From NCBI RefSeq assembly GCF_000162575.1, contig NZ_CM000776.2, positions 190,950 to 254,949 on the forward strand: DNA of 64,000 bases, written 5' to 3'. The translations under genes and the position numbers were made by a program. This stretch comes from Helicobacter canadensis MIT 98-5491 (GTDB lineage: Bacteria > Campylobacterota > Campylobacteria > Campylobacterales > Helicobacteraceae). Positions 35,536 to 44,381 of the stretch are shown piece after piece. Position 1 is the stretch's first letter; each line of letters opens with the position of its first letter. The notes under the pieces are model-generated. The model worked only from the letters and a program-made list of their open reading frames with translations. It had not been told where the DNA came from and searched no databases.

Positions 35536-35990
35536 TAAATTAAAAAAATATACAATAATTTCTTCAAATTAAAAGTCTGCTAATTTAATTAAAATTTTTA
35601 GAATCTTTCCAAAATTTTTAAAGCACTATAAAAAATAAGCTAACTTAAATAACCTTGAGAGCCTTTATCTTTGATTCAATAGGTTTTATCTTTTGATAGC
35701 TTAATGAGCGTATTACTTTTTTAGAATTACTCAAAATATTTATGAAAGTCTTTTGGTTTATATTTTTTATAAAATAGAATCTAATGTATAAGAGTATTGG
35801 AATTGCAAAAGATGATGTTATCTTAAGAAGCAGTATTTAAGAGAAAATAGTAAAGTTTTGCAGTTTTTATTTTATATCTTTTTAAGTCATTTTACATTAC
35901 GATTACGCCCTACTTTGGCTTAAGGATTAAGCACACAGCTCTTCTTTATTATTCATAAAGCTGTCAAGTTTATTGTTTTTAGGAGTTTGT
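35536..35990. other. 455-base AT-rich gap between the str operon and the selenium cluster
   Basis: No gene or RNA is recognised. AT-rich -10-like stretches occur near 35766-35776 (TTATAAAATAG) and 35870-35876. Close to yedE lies the dyad GCTTAA-GGA-TTAAGC (35918-35932), followed by a pair of short arms (ACAGC and GCTGT) around 35935-35964 that could form a leader hairpin. AGGAG at 35981-35985 is the yedE ribosome site. The yedE promoter probably lies here. Confidence 0.4.
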
Positions 35991-37049
35991 ATGCGATTAG
36001 CAATTTGGCCTATTTTGGCAGGTATAGCATTGGGTGTGATAGCCCCTCTTTTGGTTTCTTTAGGGAATCCGGGCAATATGGGTGTGTGTGCAGCGTGTTT
36101 TACGCGTGATATTGCAGGAGGATTAAATCTTCATCAAGCTTCAATTGTGCAGTATATTCGCCCTGAAATTATTGGACTTGTGATTGGTGCTCTTGTGGCA
36201 TCTTTTGTATTTGGAGAGTTTCGTCCGCGTGCTGGGAGTGCGCCTGTGGTGCGTTTTATGCTTGGTGTTTTTGCTATGATTGGGGCATTAGTGTTTTTGG
36301 GCTGTCCTTGGAGAATGTGGCTTAGATTTAGTGCAGGGGATTTTACTGCCATAGCAGGTATTTTTGGTCTTGTGTGTGGGATATTAATAGGCATTTTTTT
36401 TCTTAAGCGGGGTTTTTCGCTTGGGCGATCTTATGCTACTAGTAAAATTGTAGGTTTTATTTTTCCTCTTTTTGTGATAGGGCTCTTTGGGTTATTAATT
36501 TGGGGTATGTTAGATGCAGAAGCTCCAGTGAAATTTTCCCAAAAAGGTCCTGGTTCACAACACGCACCACTTGTTATTTCGCTTATAGCCGGATTGTTTT
36601 TGGGTGCAATATTCCAAAAAAGCCGATTTTGTATGATTGCTGCAGTGCGTGATAGTGTGTTATTAAAAGACACGCATATCTTACAGGGTGTGATTGCACT
36701 TGTCGTGGCTGCGTTTTTAACTAATTTAGCATTGGGGTATTTTAATCCAGGATTTAGTGGGCAACCTATTGCTCATAATGATTGGGTGTGGAATTTCCTT
36801 GGAATGTTACTCTCTGGATTTGCTTTTAGTTTGGCAGGTGGTTGTCCAGGTAGGCAGCTTGTGCTAAGTGGTGAGGGCGATAGTGATGCAGGTGTGTTTG
36901 TGTTTGGATTGCTTATGGGAGCAGCATTTGCACATAATTTTGGTCTTGCAAGTTCGGCAAATGGAATTGGAGTAAATGCCCCTGTTGCGGTTTTTGTAGG
37001 AATTGCATTTTGTTTGCTTGTTGCGATTTTTGCAAAAGAGAGGAGATAA
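35991..37049 (+). CDS. yedE: YedE family selenium-metabolism membrane protein (putative transporter)
   Basis: 352 residues with about nine or ten membrane segments. The repeated Cys motifs MGVCAACFTRDIAGG, FLGCPWRMWLR, KSRFCMIAAVRD and LAGGCPGRQLVLSGEGDSDA are the YedE/YeeE signatures; the seleno-type proteins have this arrangement. AGGAG is five bases before ATG 35991; a TTG six codons upstream is less likely. It probably carries a reduced selenium or sulfur species across the inner membrane for the YedF and aminotransferase proteins encoded immediately downstream. Transport has been inferred mainly from gene context. Confidence 0.88.
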   Translation: MRLAIWPILAGIALGVIAPLLVSLGNPGNMGVCAACFTRDIAGGLNLHQASIVQYIRPEIIGLVIGALVASFVFGEFRPRAGSAPVVRFMLGVFAMIGALVFLGCPWRMWLRFSAGDFTAIAGIFGLVCGILIGIFFLKRGFSLGRSYATSKIVGFIFPLFVIGLFGLLIWGMLDAEAPVKFSQKGPGSQHAPLVISLIAGLFLGAIFQKSRFCMIAAVRDSVLLKDTHILQGVIALVVAAFLTNLALGYFNPGFSGQPIAHNDWVWNFLGMLLSGFAFSLAGGCPGRQLVLSGEGDSDAGVFVFGLLMGAAFAHNFGLASSANGIGVNAPVAVFVGIAFCLLVAIFAKERR

Positions 37050-37050
37050 A

Positions 37051-37269
37051 ATGAAGGAGCTTGATGTTAGAGGGCTTAGTTGTCCAGAGCCTGTGCTAAA
37101 CTTAAAGCCTTTGTGCGAACAAGGTGAAGAATTTATTAAGGTGCTTTGTAGCTGTGGTGCTGCGAGTGATAATATTCAGCGAATGGCAAGTCATTATGGT
37201 TATGAGGTGAAAAAAATCTCTGAAGATCAAGGTGAGATTGTCTATGAATTACACAAAAAGCTTGGATGA
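37051..37269 (+). CDS. yedF: YedF-like (TusA-fold) sulfur/selenium carrier
   Basis: 72 residues. KELDVRGLSCPEPVLNLK is the TusA-fold CPxP signature, with the acceptor cysteine at position 11; further cysteines in VLCSCGAASDN are notable. It is the short form of YedF, without the extra C-terminal domain. AGGAGA precedes the ATG, one base after the yedE stop. The 3' end overlaps the aminotransferase gene by 26 bases. It likely hands on persulfide or perselenide. Confidence 0.88.
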   Translation: MKELDVRGLSCPEPVLNLKPLCEQGEEFIKVLCSCGAASDNIQRMASHYGYEVKKISEDQGEIVYELHKKLG

Positions 37270-38443
37270 GGGTGTGAATCATAGAATCTATTTAGACAAT
37301 GCGGCTACAAGTTTTCCTAAGGCTCCAGGAGTCAAGGAAGCTGTATGTGCTTTTATGGAAGATATAGGGGCTAGTCCTGGGCGTAGTGCCCATACGCTTT
37401 CTATACAATCAGGAAGAATTTTATACCAATCACGGCGACTTTTAGCAGATTTATTAGGGTTAAAAGATTGCAAAAGAGTGTTTTTTACTCACAATACCAC
37501 AATGGCAATTAATGTCGTCTTGCAAGGGTTTTTGCGCCCTAATAGTGTAGTGGTAACTACACAAATGGAGCATAATGCTTTAATGCGTCCTCTTAATGCT
37601 TTAAAAGAGCGTTTGAATCTTGAAATACGACAGATTCCATGCACACCATTTTGTGAGTTGGATTTAGAAGCAGCTAGAGAATTATTAAAAGGTGCTGATC
37701 TTTTAGCGTGTGCGCATATTAATAATGTCAGCGGTATAATGATACCCATTAGAGAACTTAGTGCATTAGCACGAAGTGAAGGTGTAGCATTTTTGCTTGA
37801 TGGAGCACAGAGTGTTGGGTGTGTAGAAATGTTTGATGTGATGGAGCAGGTTGATTTTTTGGCTTTGAGTGCGCACAAAGGGCTTTTATCTCCTATGGGC
37901 GTAGGAGCATTACTTGTAAATGATAGCTTTGAAATGCAGCGGTTAGAACCACTTGTTTTTGGTGGTACCGGAAGTGCAAGTGAAGAGGAGATTCAGCCGC
38001 TATTTTTGCCCGATAGATTTGAGAGTGGCACGCCAAATATGCATGGGATTGCAGGAATGTATGCAGGGATAGAATGGATTAATGCTAAAGGTGTAGCAGA
38101 GATCCACGCACACGAGTTAAATTTGCGCAATCACCTTATAGAAGGGCTTAAAAATATAAAGGGTGTGAAACTTTATGGGGTTAGTGAGAGCTTAGGGAAG
38201 CTAGGGGCTAATGCAACACTTTCATTAAGTATTGAGGGTAAAAGTGTTTCAGAAGTGGGTTTGAGGTTTGATAGAGAATTTGGAATTTGTGTGCGTATTG
38301 GATTGCATTGTAATCCAGCGACACACAAAATACTAGGGAGTTTTGAGCAGGGTGGCAGTGTGAGAGTGAGTGCTGGGGTGTTTAATACACATAGCGAGAT
38401 AGAATCTTGCCTTGAAGCTCTTGGTAAAATCGCTAAAAGTTAA
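37244..38443 (+). CDS. Class V aminotransferase-fold protein (cysteine desulfurase/selenocysteine lyase family)
   Basis: 399-residue PLP enzyme. IYLDNAATSFPKAPGVKEAV opens the fold; FTHNTTMAINVVLQG, ACAHINNVSGIMIPIRELSA and LLDGAQSVGC bind PLP; FLALSAHKGLLSPMGVGAL supplies the PLP lysine; and RIGLHCNPATHKILG carries the cysteine of the substrate loop. I start at ATG 37244 rather than the GTG four codons upstream. In selenium clusters such enzymes are thought to release sulfur or selenium from cysteine/selenocysteine to YedF. A housekeeping desulfurase role cannot be ruled out. Confidence 0.87.
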   Translation: MNYTKSLDEGVNHRIYLDNAATSFPKAPGVKEAVCAFMEDIGASPGRSAHTLSIQSGRILYQSRRLLADLLGLKDCKRVFFTHNTTMAINVVLQGFLRPNSVVVTTQMEHNALMRPLNALKERLNLEIRQIPCTPFCELDLEAARELLKGADLLACAHINNVSGIMIPIRELSALARSEGVAFLLDGAQSVGCVEMFDVMEQVDFLALSAHKGLLSPMGVGALLVNDSFEMQRLEPLVFGGTGSASEEEIQPLFLPDRFESGTPNMHGIAGMYAGIEWINAKGVAEIHAHELNLRNHLIEGLKNIKGVKLYGVSESLGKLGANATLSLSIEGKSVSEVGLRFDREFGICVRIGLHCNPATHKILGSFEQGGSVRVSAGVFNTHSEIESCLEALGKIAKS

Positions 38444-38454
38444 GAGTATTTAGA

Positions 38455-38670
38455 ATGTTACGCGGTTATTTGATTTTTTTTACCACAGCAAGTGCATTTG
38501 AATCAGAAATGTTACTAAAAACTACAAAGATACATTTTAAACTTGTACCTACTCCAAGGGAATTTTCTAGTGATTGTGGGATTGCAATCTATTTTGAGGT
38601 AGAAAGCACTGCAATTTTACAAGAAAAGCTTGATGTTTCTAAGATAGAATATGAAATAAAGTTGCTATAA
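38455..38670 (+). CDS. DUF3343 (putative Se/S carrier-like) small protein
   Basis: 71 residues: GYLIFFTTASAFESEMLLK, KLVPTPREFSSDCGIAIYFE and the closing KIEYEIKLL match the DUF3343 pattern, with the conserved cysteine in SSDCGIAI. Such proteins commonly accompany YedE/YedF and SelD. It follows the aminotransferase by 11 bp and ends the cluster. selA, selB and selD are not in this window. Confidence 0.82.
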   Translation: MLRGYLIFFTTASAFESEMLLKTTKIHFKLVPTPREFSSDCGIAIYFEVESTAILQEKLDVSKIEYEIKLL

Positions 38671-38714
38671 AATGGGTTTGTTTTGGATACAATTCCAAGC
38701 ACAAAAGGAATAGT

Positions 38715-39041
38715 ATGAAAATATTTTTAATTCTTCTTATGGCTTATAGTTTAAAAGCACAACCTTGGGTAATGTTTAATGATTTAGATGATACTTATTT
38801 GTATGATCAAGCAAGCGGACAAGTTTATATTCGCGTAAAAAAGGGTGGCAAAAATTATGAAGATACCTTTGTAAAAATGGGGATTATTGATAAAAATCCA
38901 AGCAAAAATTCAACCCATTCGCAAACAAAAGAAATAGATATGCAAAAAGAAAATGATTCCAAAAAAGATCAGCAAGAATTACTTAAAAAAGCCCAAGAGC
39001 TTCAAAGAAGTATCCAAAATGGAATCTTTGAAGCAGAATAA
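38715..39041 (+). CDS. Small exported protein, unknown function
   Basis: 108 residues. MKIFLILLMAYSLKAQPW is a probable signal peptide with cleavage after KA. WVMFNDLDDTYLYDQASGQV is a small folded-looking part, followed by a Lys/Gln-rich segment (NDSKKDQQELLKKAQELQRS) likely to form a helix. AAAGGAATAG precedes the ATG. I do not recognise the family. It stands between the selenium cluster and a convergent transporter gene, only one base from the latter's end. Confidence 0.65.
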   Translation: MKIFLILLMAYSLKAQPWVMFNDLDDTYLYDQASGQVYIRVKKGGKNYEDTFVKMGIIDKNPSKNSTHSQTKEIDMQKENDSKKDQQELLKKAQELQRSIQNGIFEAE

Positions 39042-39042
39042 T

Positions 39043-40383
39043 TTATTTTAAACCTTCAATAGCTAGGGTAATCATAGAGACTATGATACCAATTGGTGCG
39101 ATGTATCTAATAATAAAATACCATATTTGAAAAATCTTTCCTGTGAGATTTCCCTCACACATTGCATAGACTTGTGATTTTGGAAGTATCCAGCCTACAA
39201 AAATACACAAAAATACTCCTGCTAGAGGTAGCATATAAGATGCACTAATGTAATCAAACCAACCAAAGAGATTTTTGCCAAAAAAGCTTAAATCCTCTTG
39301 ATATATTGCGATATTGCTAAATAGCAGTATTACCCCTAGAAAATAGGTGATGCCAATAGTTGTAAGATTTGCTTTAGTGCGTGAGAACGAAAAGCGATCG
39401 ATAAGATAGGTATTAAGGGGTTCAAGCATAGAGACAGCTGAAGTAATCCCTGCAAAAATTAAAGCAATAAAAAAGAGAAATGCAATAATTTGTCCGCTTA
39501 AGCCCATATTAGCAAAAATAAGTGGTAGCGAGATAAAGACCAATCCAGGTCCGCTATCAGGCGTTGCTCCATAGCCAAAGATAAAAGTAAAGATTACAAG
39601 TCCTGCGACAATGCAAAAAACAAAATTAAGCAAAGCTATGATGAGAGCAGATCGGATAAAGTTACCTTTTTTAGGTAGAGAGTTAGAGTAAGTGAGAATC
39701 ACGCCAACGCCTAAAGAGAGAGCAAAAAATGCTTGTCCGATTGCATCAACGATTACTTTAGGGGTGAGTTTGCTAAAATCTGGAGCAAACAAAAAGCTAA
39801 AAGAAGCCCAAAAAGAATCTTGGCATATTGCATACACTAAAAGCCCAATAAATATAATTAACAATAAAGGCATAAGGATGAGATTGAGTTTTTCAATACC
39901 CTTTTTTATTCCTTGGTTTAAGACATAAGCACAAAGTGCGATAATAACAAAATGCCACAGAAGTTGATAGCCCACTTGATTACTTATAAAATTTCCCCAA
40001 AAGTTTTGCGTGGCTTCAAGCGTTTTGGGTAAGCCTATAAGGCTTAGCACCATATAATGCATAAGCCATCCTAATACAACTGCATAAAATGAGAAAATTA
40101 CTAAGCCTGTAAAGACCATTATTCCGCCGTATTTAAGGTATTTGTGTCCTTTGGGTGCGAGAGTTTCAAAGGTGCTAAAACAATCGCGCTCACTTGCTCG
40201 ACCTAAGATCATTTCAACAATAAAAACACTCAGTCCAAATACCAAAAATGTTACAATAAACATTAGCACAAAGGCACCGCCACCATTTTGCCCCGCCATA
40301 TAAGGAAATTTCCAAATGCCACCTAATCCAATGGCACTTCCTGCGGTTGCCAAAATAAAGCCGATTTTTGAAAAACGATTCAT
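39043..40383 (-). CDS. Sodium-dependent transporter, NSS/SNF family
   Basis: 446 residues with about eleven membrane segments. The first helix has the family motif ATAGSAIGLGGIWKFPYMAG followed by NGGGAFVLMFI, which forms the Na+ and substrate sites; AIGQAFFALSLGVGVILTYS is helix 6/7 and GITSAVSMLEP is helix 8. Bacterial members (LeuT, TnaT, MhsT type) import amino acids with Na+. H. pylori carries two paralogues in tandem, whereas only one is here. The substrate is not readable. Confidence 0.92.
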   Translation of the reverse strand: MNRFSKIGFILATAGSAIGLGGIWKFPYMAGQNGGGAFVLMFIVTFLVFGLSVFIVEMILGRASERDCFSTFETLAPKGHKYLKYGGIMVFTGLVIFSFYAVVLGWLMHYMVLSLIGLPKTLEATQNFWGNFISNQVGYQLLWHFVIIALCAYVLNQGIKKGIEKLNLILMPLLLIIFIGLLVYAICQDSFWASFSFLFAPDFSKLTPKVIVDAIGQAFFALSLGVGVILTYSNSLPKKGNFIRSALIIALLNFVFCIVAGLVIFTFIFGYGATPDSGPGLVFISLPLIFANMGLSGQIIAFLFFIALIFAGITSAVSMLEPLNTYLIDRFSFSRTKANLTTIGITYFLGVILLFSNIAIYQEDLSFFGKNLFGWFDYISASYMLPLAGVFLCIFVGWILPKSQVYAMCEGNLTGKIFQIWYFIIRYIAPIGIIVSMITLAIEGLK

Positions 40384-40441
40384 TATATTACCTTATAAAC
40401 AAAAAATTATATCTTAACAAAAAACTTTGAAATTGCAAAGC

Positions 40442-42172
40442 TTAAGTGTGGAATCCCATTTCGCGTTGTCCATCAAAGTTTGAATTTAATTCTCTTTTGA
40501 TCTCTTCAATGAAAATTTGTGTGGTAAAAAGAGGGGATTTTTGTGCGGCAACTAAAAAAGCAGCGTTTTTAATAACAAGAGAAATTTGTCCTCCAGTAAG
40601 AGAAAATTCCGCGAGAGATTGTAGGTTAAATGCCTTTTCATAAGGGGCGTTTTTGGGCAAGAGTTTTTCCCACAATAGAAGCCTTTCTTCTAAATTAGGT
40701 TTTTTAAATTCAATTTTATAATTAAAGCGTCTTGAAAATGCTGTGTCAATAGTTTCTAAAAGATTGGTTGTAGCAATTAAGATTCCATCGAATTTTTCAA
40801 TTTGTTCTAAAAAAATATTTTGCATTTGGTTGTGCATTTTGTCTGCACCACTTGCACTTGTGCTTCGCATACTAAGGAATTGATCGGCTTCATCAAGGAG
40901 TAAAATAGGGCTTTCTTTACTTTCTTTACAAAGCTCTTTGTAAGTATCAAAGATTTTTCGGACATTTTTTTCACTCTCGCCTACATACATAGAGAGAATC
41001 TTGGAGCAATCAAAGCTTAAAATGCTTTTTTTAAGGGATTTGGCTAGAGCTAATGCAGTCATTGTTTTGCCTGTCCCAGCAGCTCCATAAAAGATAATTT
41101 TTGCATCAATGCCGCGTTTTTTATCTTTGATGCCCCAATTTTTAAGATTTTGGAGAACTTTTGAATCCATTTGTTTTAAAAGTGTCTCTAAAGTTTCTTT
41201 TGTGCGTGGGTTTAGCACGACATTATTGAGGGAAGTTTTTGGTTGGATAAATTCAAAAATATCTTGATTATCAATTAAAGTTTGGAGGCTAATTTTTTGT
41301 TTTTTTTCTTCATTGTTAGGGTGTGTGATTTTTTTTAAAATCTCATCAGGGATAAAAAAAGTGCGGTTGATTCCTTCAAAAGTGCTTAAAATTTCATCAT
41401 AATCCACCAAACCTTTTTGGACAAGTTTGCTTCTGTCATCTAATAAGGCACGATTTTTAATTCTCTCATAATCATTTAAGCTCACAAGATTAATGAGGGT
41501 ATTGAGTTCCCTTGCTTGTGATTCTCTACCTGAATATTCTTCTTTTAAAAGCGCTAGAAAAATAATTTTTTCTTGTGCATTAAGGCTATATTCTTCAAAA
41601 AGCTTTTCTAAACTTGGCTTTTCTTTGGTGAGATTTAATCTTTGTTTGATTCTATCTTGCAAGGCTTTGATTTTTTGTTCGCCTTTAGCAAGAAAGGGTG
41701 AAGAAAGATTGTCTTTTTTATAAGGAAGCAAACTAGAGAGAATGTCAATCACTAAAAATTGATCTTTAAGATAATCTAAATGATCAGAATAGGCAGAGAT
41801 TTTTGGGAGTTTAGGATAGATCCCACCTTCTTGAATGAGTTTTAAAAAATTATTACTTAAAGAAAAAGGAGAGTTAAGTAGCTTTAAATAAAGCACTTCA
41901 TTATTTAAATTTTTTAAAAAAAGATTCTGACTTAACCAGCCCAAATCAAGGAGATTTTTAAACAAGGGGAGAAATTTTAAAATCGTTTCATCGTTTGTTG
42001 GCATAAAAAGAGCATTAATGGTATCAAGACAGAGAATCTCTTCATTGCCTTTTAAAATTTCTCGGCAAAAATAATGTAAGATAAGTGCTTCTTCCTCACT
42101 ACATCGCAAAAAAGGATAAATTTTTGTTTTGGTAATAGGAGTTGTTTGTAAAAAATCAAGTAAATATTGCAT
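40442..42172 (-). CDS. AAA+ ATPase (CDC48/FtsH-like single domain) with long N-terminal region
   Basis: 576 residues. The last 230 form one AAA+ domain: Walker A FYGAAGTGKTMTALALAKSL, YVGESEKNVRKIF, Walker B PILLLDEADQFLSMR, sensor IATTNLLETIDTAFSRRFNY with the arginine finger pair, and GGQISLVIKNAAFL as sensor 2. The first 300 residues are helical and show no domain I know. It lacks a membrane segment or protease domain, so it probably remodels a protein partner. The start overlaps the end of the efflux gene by one base. Confidence 0.85.
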   Translation of the reverse strand: MQYLLDFLQTTPITKTKIYPFLRCSEEEALILHYFCREILKGNEEILCLDTINALFMPTNDETILKFLPLFKNLLDLGWLSQNLFLKNLNNEVLYLKLLNSPFSLSNNFLKLIQEGGIYPKLPKISAYSDHLDYLKDQFLVIDILSSLLPYKKDNLSSPFLAKGEQKIKALQDRIKQRLNLTKEKPSLEKLFEEYSLNAQEKIIFLALLKEEYSGRESQARELNTLINLVSLNDYERIKNRALLDDRSKLVQKGLVDYDEILSTFEGINRTFFIPDEILKKITHPNNEEKKQKISLQTLIDNQDIFEFIQPKTSLNNVVLNPRTKETLETLLKQMDSKVLQNLKNWGIKDKKRGIDAKIIFYGAAGTGKTMTALALAKSLKKSILSFDCSKILSMYVGESEKNVRKIFDTYKELCKESKESPILLLDEADQFLSMRSTSASGADKMHNQMQNIFLEQIEKFDGILIATTNLLETIDTAFSRRFNYKIEFKKPNLEERLLLWEKLLPKNAPYEKAFNLQSLAEFSLTGGQISLVIKNAAFLVAAQKSPLFTTQIFIEEIKRELNSNFDGQREMGFHT

Positions 42173-43035
42173 TAGTGACCTTCATCATCATTAGGATCTA
42201 AGTGAGTGATAACAATCCAATTGCCCTCTAAGGCTTTGATTTTGTTTTCTATGGAATCAGCAATGGCGTGGGCTTCTAATAGAGAAATTTCGGGATTAAA
42301 AACCAAATGCACTTCAAGGAAATAAATCTCTCCACTTTGTCTTGTCTTTAAATCGTGATAACTATTAATGGGTGCTTCATTGAGTATTTTTTCGATAGAT
42401 TGGATAATGTTAGCATCTAATGCTCTATCTAAGAGGATTAAAACACCGCTTTTTAAGAGAGTCCAAGCTGAATAGATAATGTAGATTCCAATCCCAATTC
42501 CAAAGAGTGCATCAAGCTCATTAAAACCTGTAAAATAAACCAAGACTAAAGCAATAAGAACAGCCATATTGCTTAAAATATCGGTTTTATAGTGTAAGGC
42601 ATCTGCCTTGATAACAAGATTATTGCTTTTTTTGGCTACAAAATTAAGATAAAGGACAAGTGAAGTCGTAACTACAATAGAAAATACCATCACCCATACA
42701 GAATAAGTGAGATAATTTAACTCACTACCAAAGAGAAGTTTTTTAAAGGATTCATAGAGGATAAAAGCCCCTGAAGCAGAAATAATGCTGCCCTCAATAA
42801 CTGCTGCTAGGGATTCAATCTTTCCTTTGCCATAGTTAAAAGATGAATTAGCGGGTTGTTCGGATTTGGTGATAGCATAGAGATTAAAAAGAGAAATGCA
42901 TAAATCCAATAAAGAATCAATGGCAGAAGCCAAGATAGCCACTGAACCACTTAAGATTCCTATAATAAATTTAACACAAATTAAAAGAGAGGCGACAAGG
43001 CTAGAAATGAGAGTTGCTTTTTTCTGAATAGTCAT
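42172..43035 (-). CDS. Cation diffusion facilitator (FieF/CzcD type) efflux protein
   Basis: 287 residues with about six membrane segments. SGSVAILASAIDSLLDLCIS and ADALHYKTDILSNMAVLIAL carry the paired metal-binding residues (D..D and H..D) of the zinc/iron exporter family. The cytoplasmic tail has SYHDLKTRQSGEIYFLEVHL and the closing THLDPNDDEGH. I start at ATG 43035 (MTIQKKATLISS); the frame runs 29 codons further up inside the tsaB-like gene, but that part is not family sequence. It probably expels Zn2+, Fe2+ or similar in exchange for protons. Confidence 0.9.
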   Translation of the reverse strand: MTIQKKATLISSLVASLLICVKFIIGILSGSVAILASAIDSLLDLCISLFNLYAITKSEQPANSSFNYGKGKIESLAAVIEGSIISASGAFILYESFKKLLFGSELNYLTYSVWVMVFSIVVTTSLVLYLNFVAKKSNNLVIKADALHYKTDILSNMAVLIALVLVYFTGFNELDALFGIGIGIYIIYSAWTLLKSGVLILLDRALDANIIQSIEKILNEAPINSYHDLKTRQSGEIYFLEVHLVFNPEISLLEAHAIADSIENKIKALEGNWIVITHLDPNDDEGH

Positions 43036-43036
43036 T

Positions 43037-43492
43037 TTACACCGGCGGTAAGAGATAAAGTGGGTTAATTGTTTCTGTAAAAAGACTTTTATTAAGTCTT
43101 TGGGGTAGGGTATAGGGTGCAATTTTGGGCGGGGTAGGGTAGGTTTTTAGTGTAATTTCATTATTTTCTAGCACAAAATAAGAGTTTCCATAAGCTTTAA
43201 TGGGCGAATTGGAATTAAAGTAAAAACCATGAGTGGCAAAGAGATTTGAATTGTGCGTAATTTGCATAGTTTTAGCGAATAAATAAATAAGTTTTAATGC
43301 CATAAAGCTTCCTGGACCGCGGACAAAATAGAGATTATTTGCAGCGATTCCTTGTGCTTTGAGTTTGACAAAAAAGGGGATAAGCGATTCAGAGAGTTGT
43401 GAGGGCAATGAATGGCTAGATTCTAATTCATAATCCTTATAAATCCCAATAAGAATAGGTTGGCTAGTGGGAATAATAAAAATTTGATACAT
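43037..43492 (-). CDS. Short TsaB-like protein (threonylcarbamoyl-adenosine synthesis)
   Basis: 151 residues, against about 220-230 in E. coli TsaB. FVRGPGSFMALKLIYLFAKT corresponds to the family's GPGSFTGLR motif. The N-terminal half fits the first subdomain, whereas the second subdomain is reduced to a short tail. Campylobacterota have shortened TsaB proteins and H. pylori has one next to lpxC, so this is likely a scaffold partner of TsaD rather than a broken gene. It starts one base before the lpxC stop region and ends one base before the efflux ATG. Confidence 0.68.
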   Translation of the reverse strand: MYQIFIIPTSQPILIGIYKDYELESSHSLPSQLSESLIPFFVKLKAQGIAANNLYFVRGPGSFMALKLIYLFAKTMQITHNSNLFATHGFYFNSNSPIKAYGNSYFVLENNEITLKTYPTPPKIAPYTLPQRLNKSLFTETINPLYLLPPV

Positions 43493-43493
43493 T

Positions 43494-44381
43494 TTAGGCG
43501 TTTTGATAGGCTAATGCGTAATCATCATTTTCTTGGAATGATTGGATAATCTCATAAGCACTATTTTCTTCAAAAATTTTTTTAGTTAAGAGATGATTGA
43601 GCTTGTGACTTCCGGCATAAGAAACATAAGTTCCAAGCAAGGGAATACCAAGTAAGCACATATCGCCAATAGCATCTAAGATTTTATGTCGGACAAATTC
43701 TTCTTTGTAGCGCAATCCATCTTTATTTAAAATCGTTGTTTCATCAAGCACAATTGCATTATCCAAAGATCCACCTAATGCAAGTCCTTTTGAGCGGAGA
43801 TATTGGACTTCACTTAAAAACCCAAAAGTTCTTGCACGGGCAATTTCTTCTTTATAATTATGGGTAGAAAAAGTGAATTTATAATTTTGTGTGCCAATAA
43901 CAGGGTGAGGAAAATGAATGGAGAAATCGAAAATACATTCTTTACTTGGCTCTAGCCTTACGAATTTATCTCCCTCTTTGACTTCAATGGGTGATTTGAT
44001 TTTGAGAATTTTTTTGGGTGCATTTTGTTGCGTGATTCCTGCTTCTTCAAGTAGCATACAATATCCGATGCTGCTCCCATCCATAATAGGCACTTCTTCA
44101 TTATCAAGCACGATTCGTAGATTATCGATTCCATAGGCATGGACTGCAGAGAGTAAATGTTCGATAGTAGAAACCTTATGTCCTTCTTTGGCAATCACTG
44201 TTGCCATTGTGGTATCCACGACATTGTCTGGTTTTAGTGGGATATTTACTCCAACATCACTTCTAAAGAAATGGATTCCGCTATTTTCTTCTAAAGGTTC
44301 TAAACGCATTTTTACAGGGACACCTTTGTGTAGTCCAATTCCAACTAATTCGATTGGTTTAGTGAGTGTTTGTTGTCTCAT
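43494..44381 (-). CDS. lpxC: UDP-3-O-acyl-N-acetylglucosamine deacetylase LpxC
   Basis: 295-residue Zn enzyme for the committed step of lipid A synthesis. [17 protein letters not shown], then [20 protein letters not shown] with the first zinc histidine, [22 protein letters not shown] and the [10 protein letters not shown] segment with the other zinc ligands. It overlaps minC by four bases (ATGA type). Normal length. Confidence 0.97.
   Translation of the reverse strand: MRQQTLTKPIELVGIGLHKGVPVKMRLEPLEENSGIHFFRSDVGVNIPLKPDNVVDTTMATVIAKEGHKVSTIEHLLSAVHAYGIDNLRIVLDNEEVPIMDGSSIGYCMLLEEAGITQQNAPKKILKIKSPIEVKEGDKFVRLEPSKECIFDFSIHFPHPVIGTQNYKFTFSTHNYKEEIARARTFGFLSEVQYLRSKGLALGGSLDNAIVLDETTILNKDGLRYKEEFVRHKILDAIGDMCLLGIPLLGTYVSYAGSHKLNHLLTKKIFEENSAYEIIQSFQENDDYALAYQNA

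Noticed and set aside
36397-36404. T8 run inside yedE as a phase-variable switch
   Set aside because: It encodes an ordinary Phe/Leu membrane stretch and is short; no reason to expect switching of a transporter.
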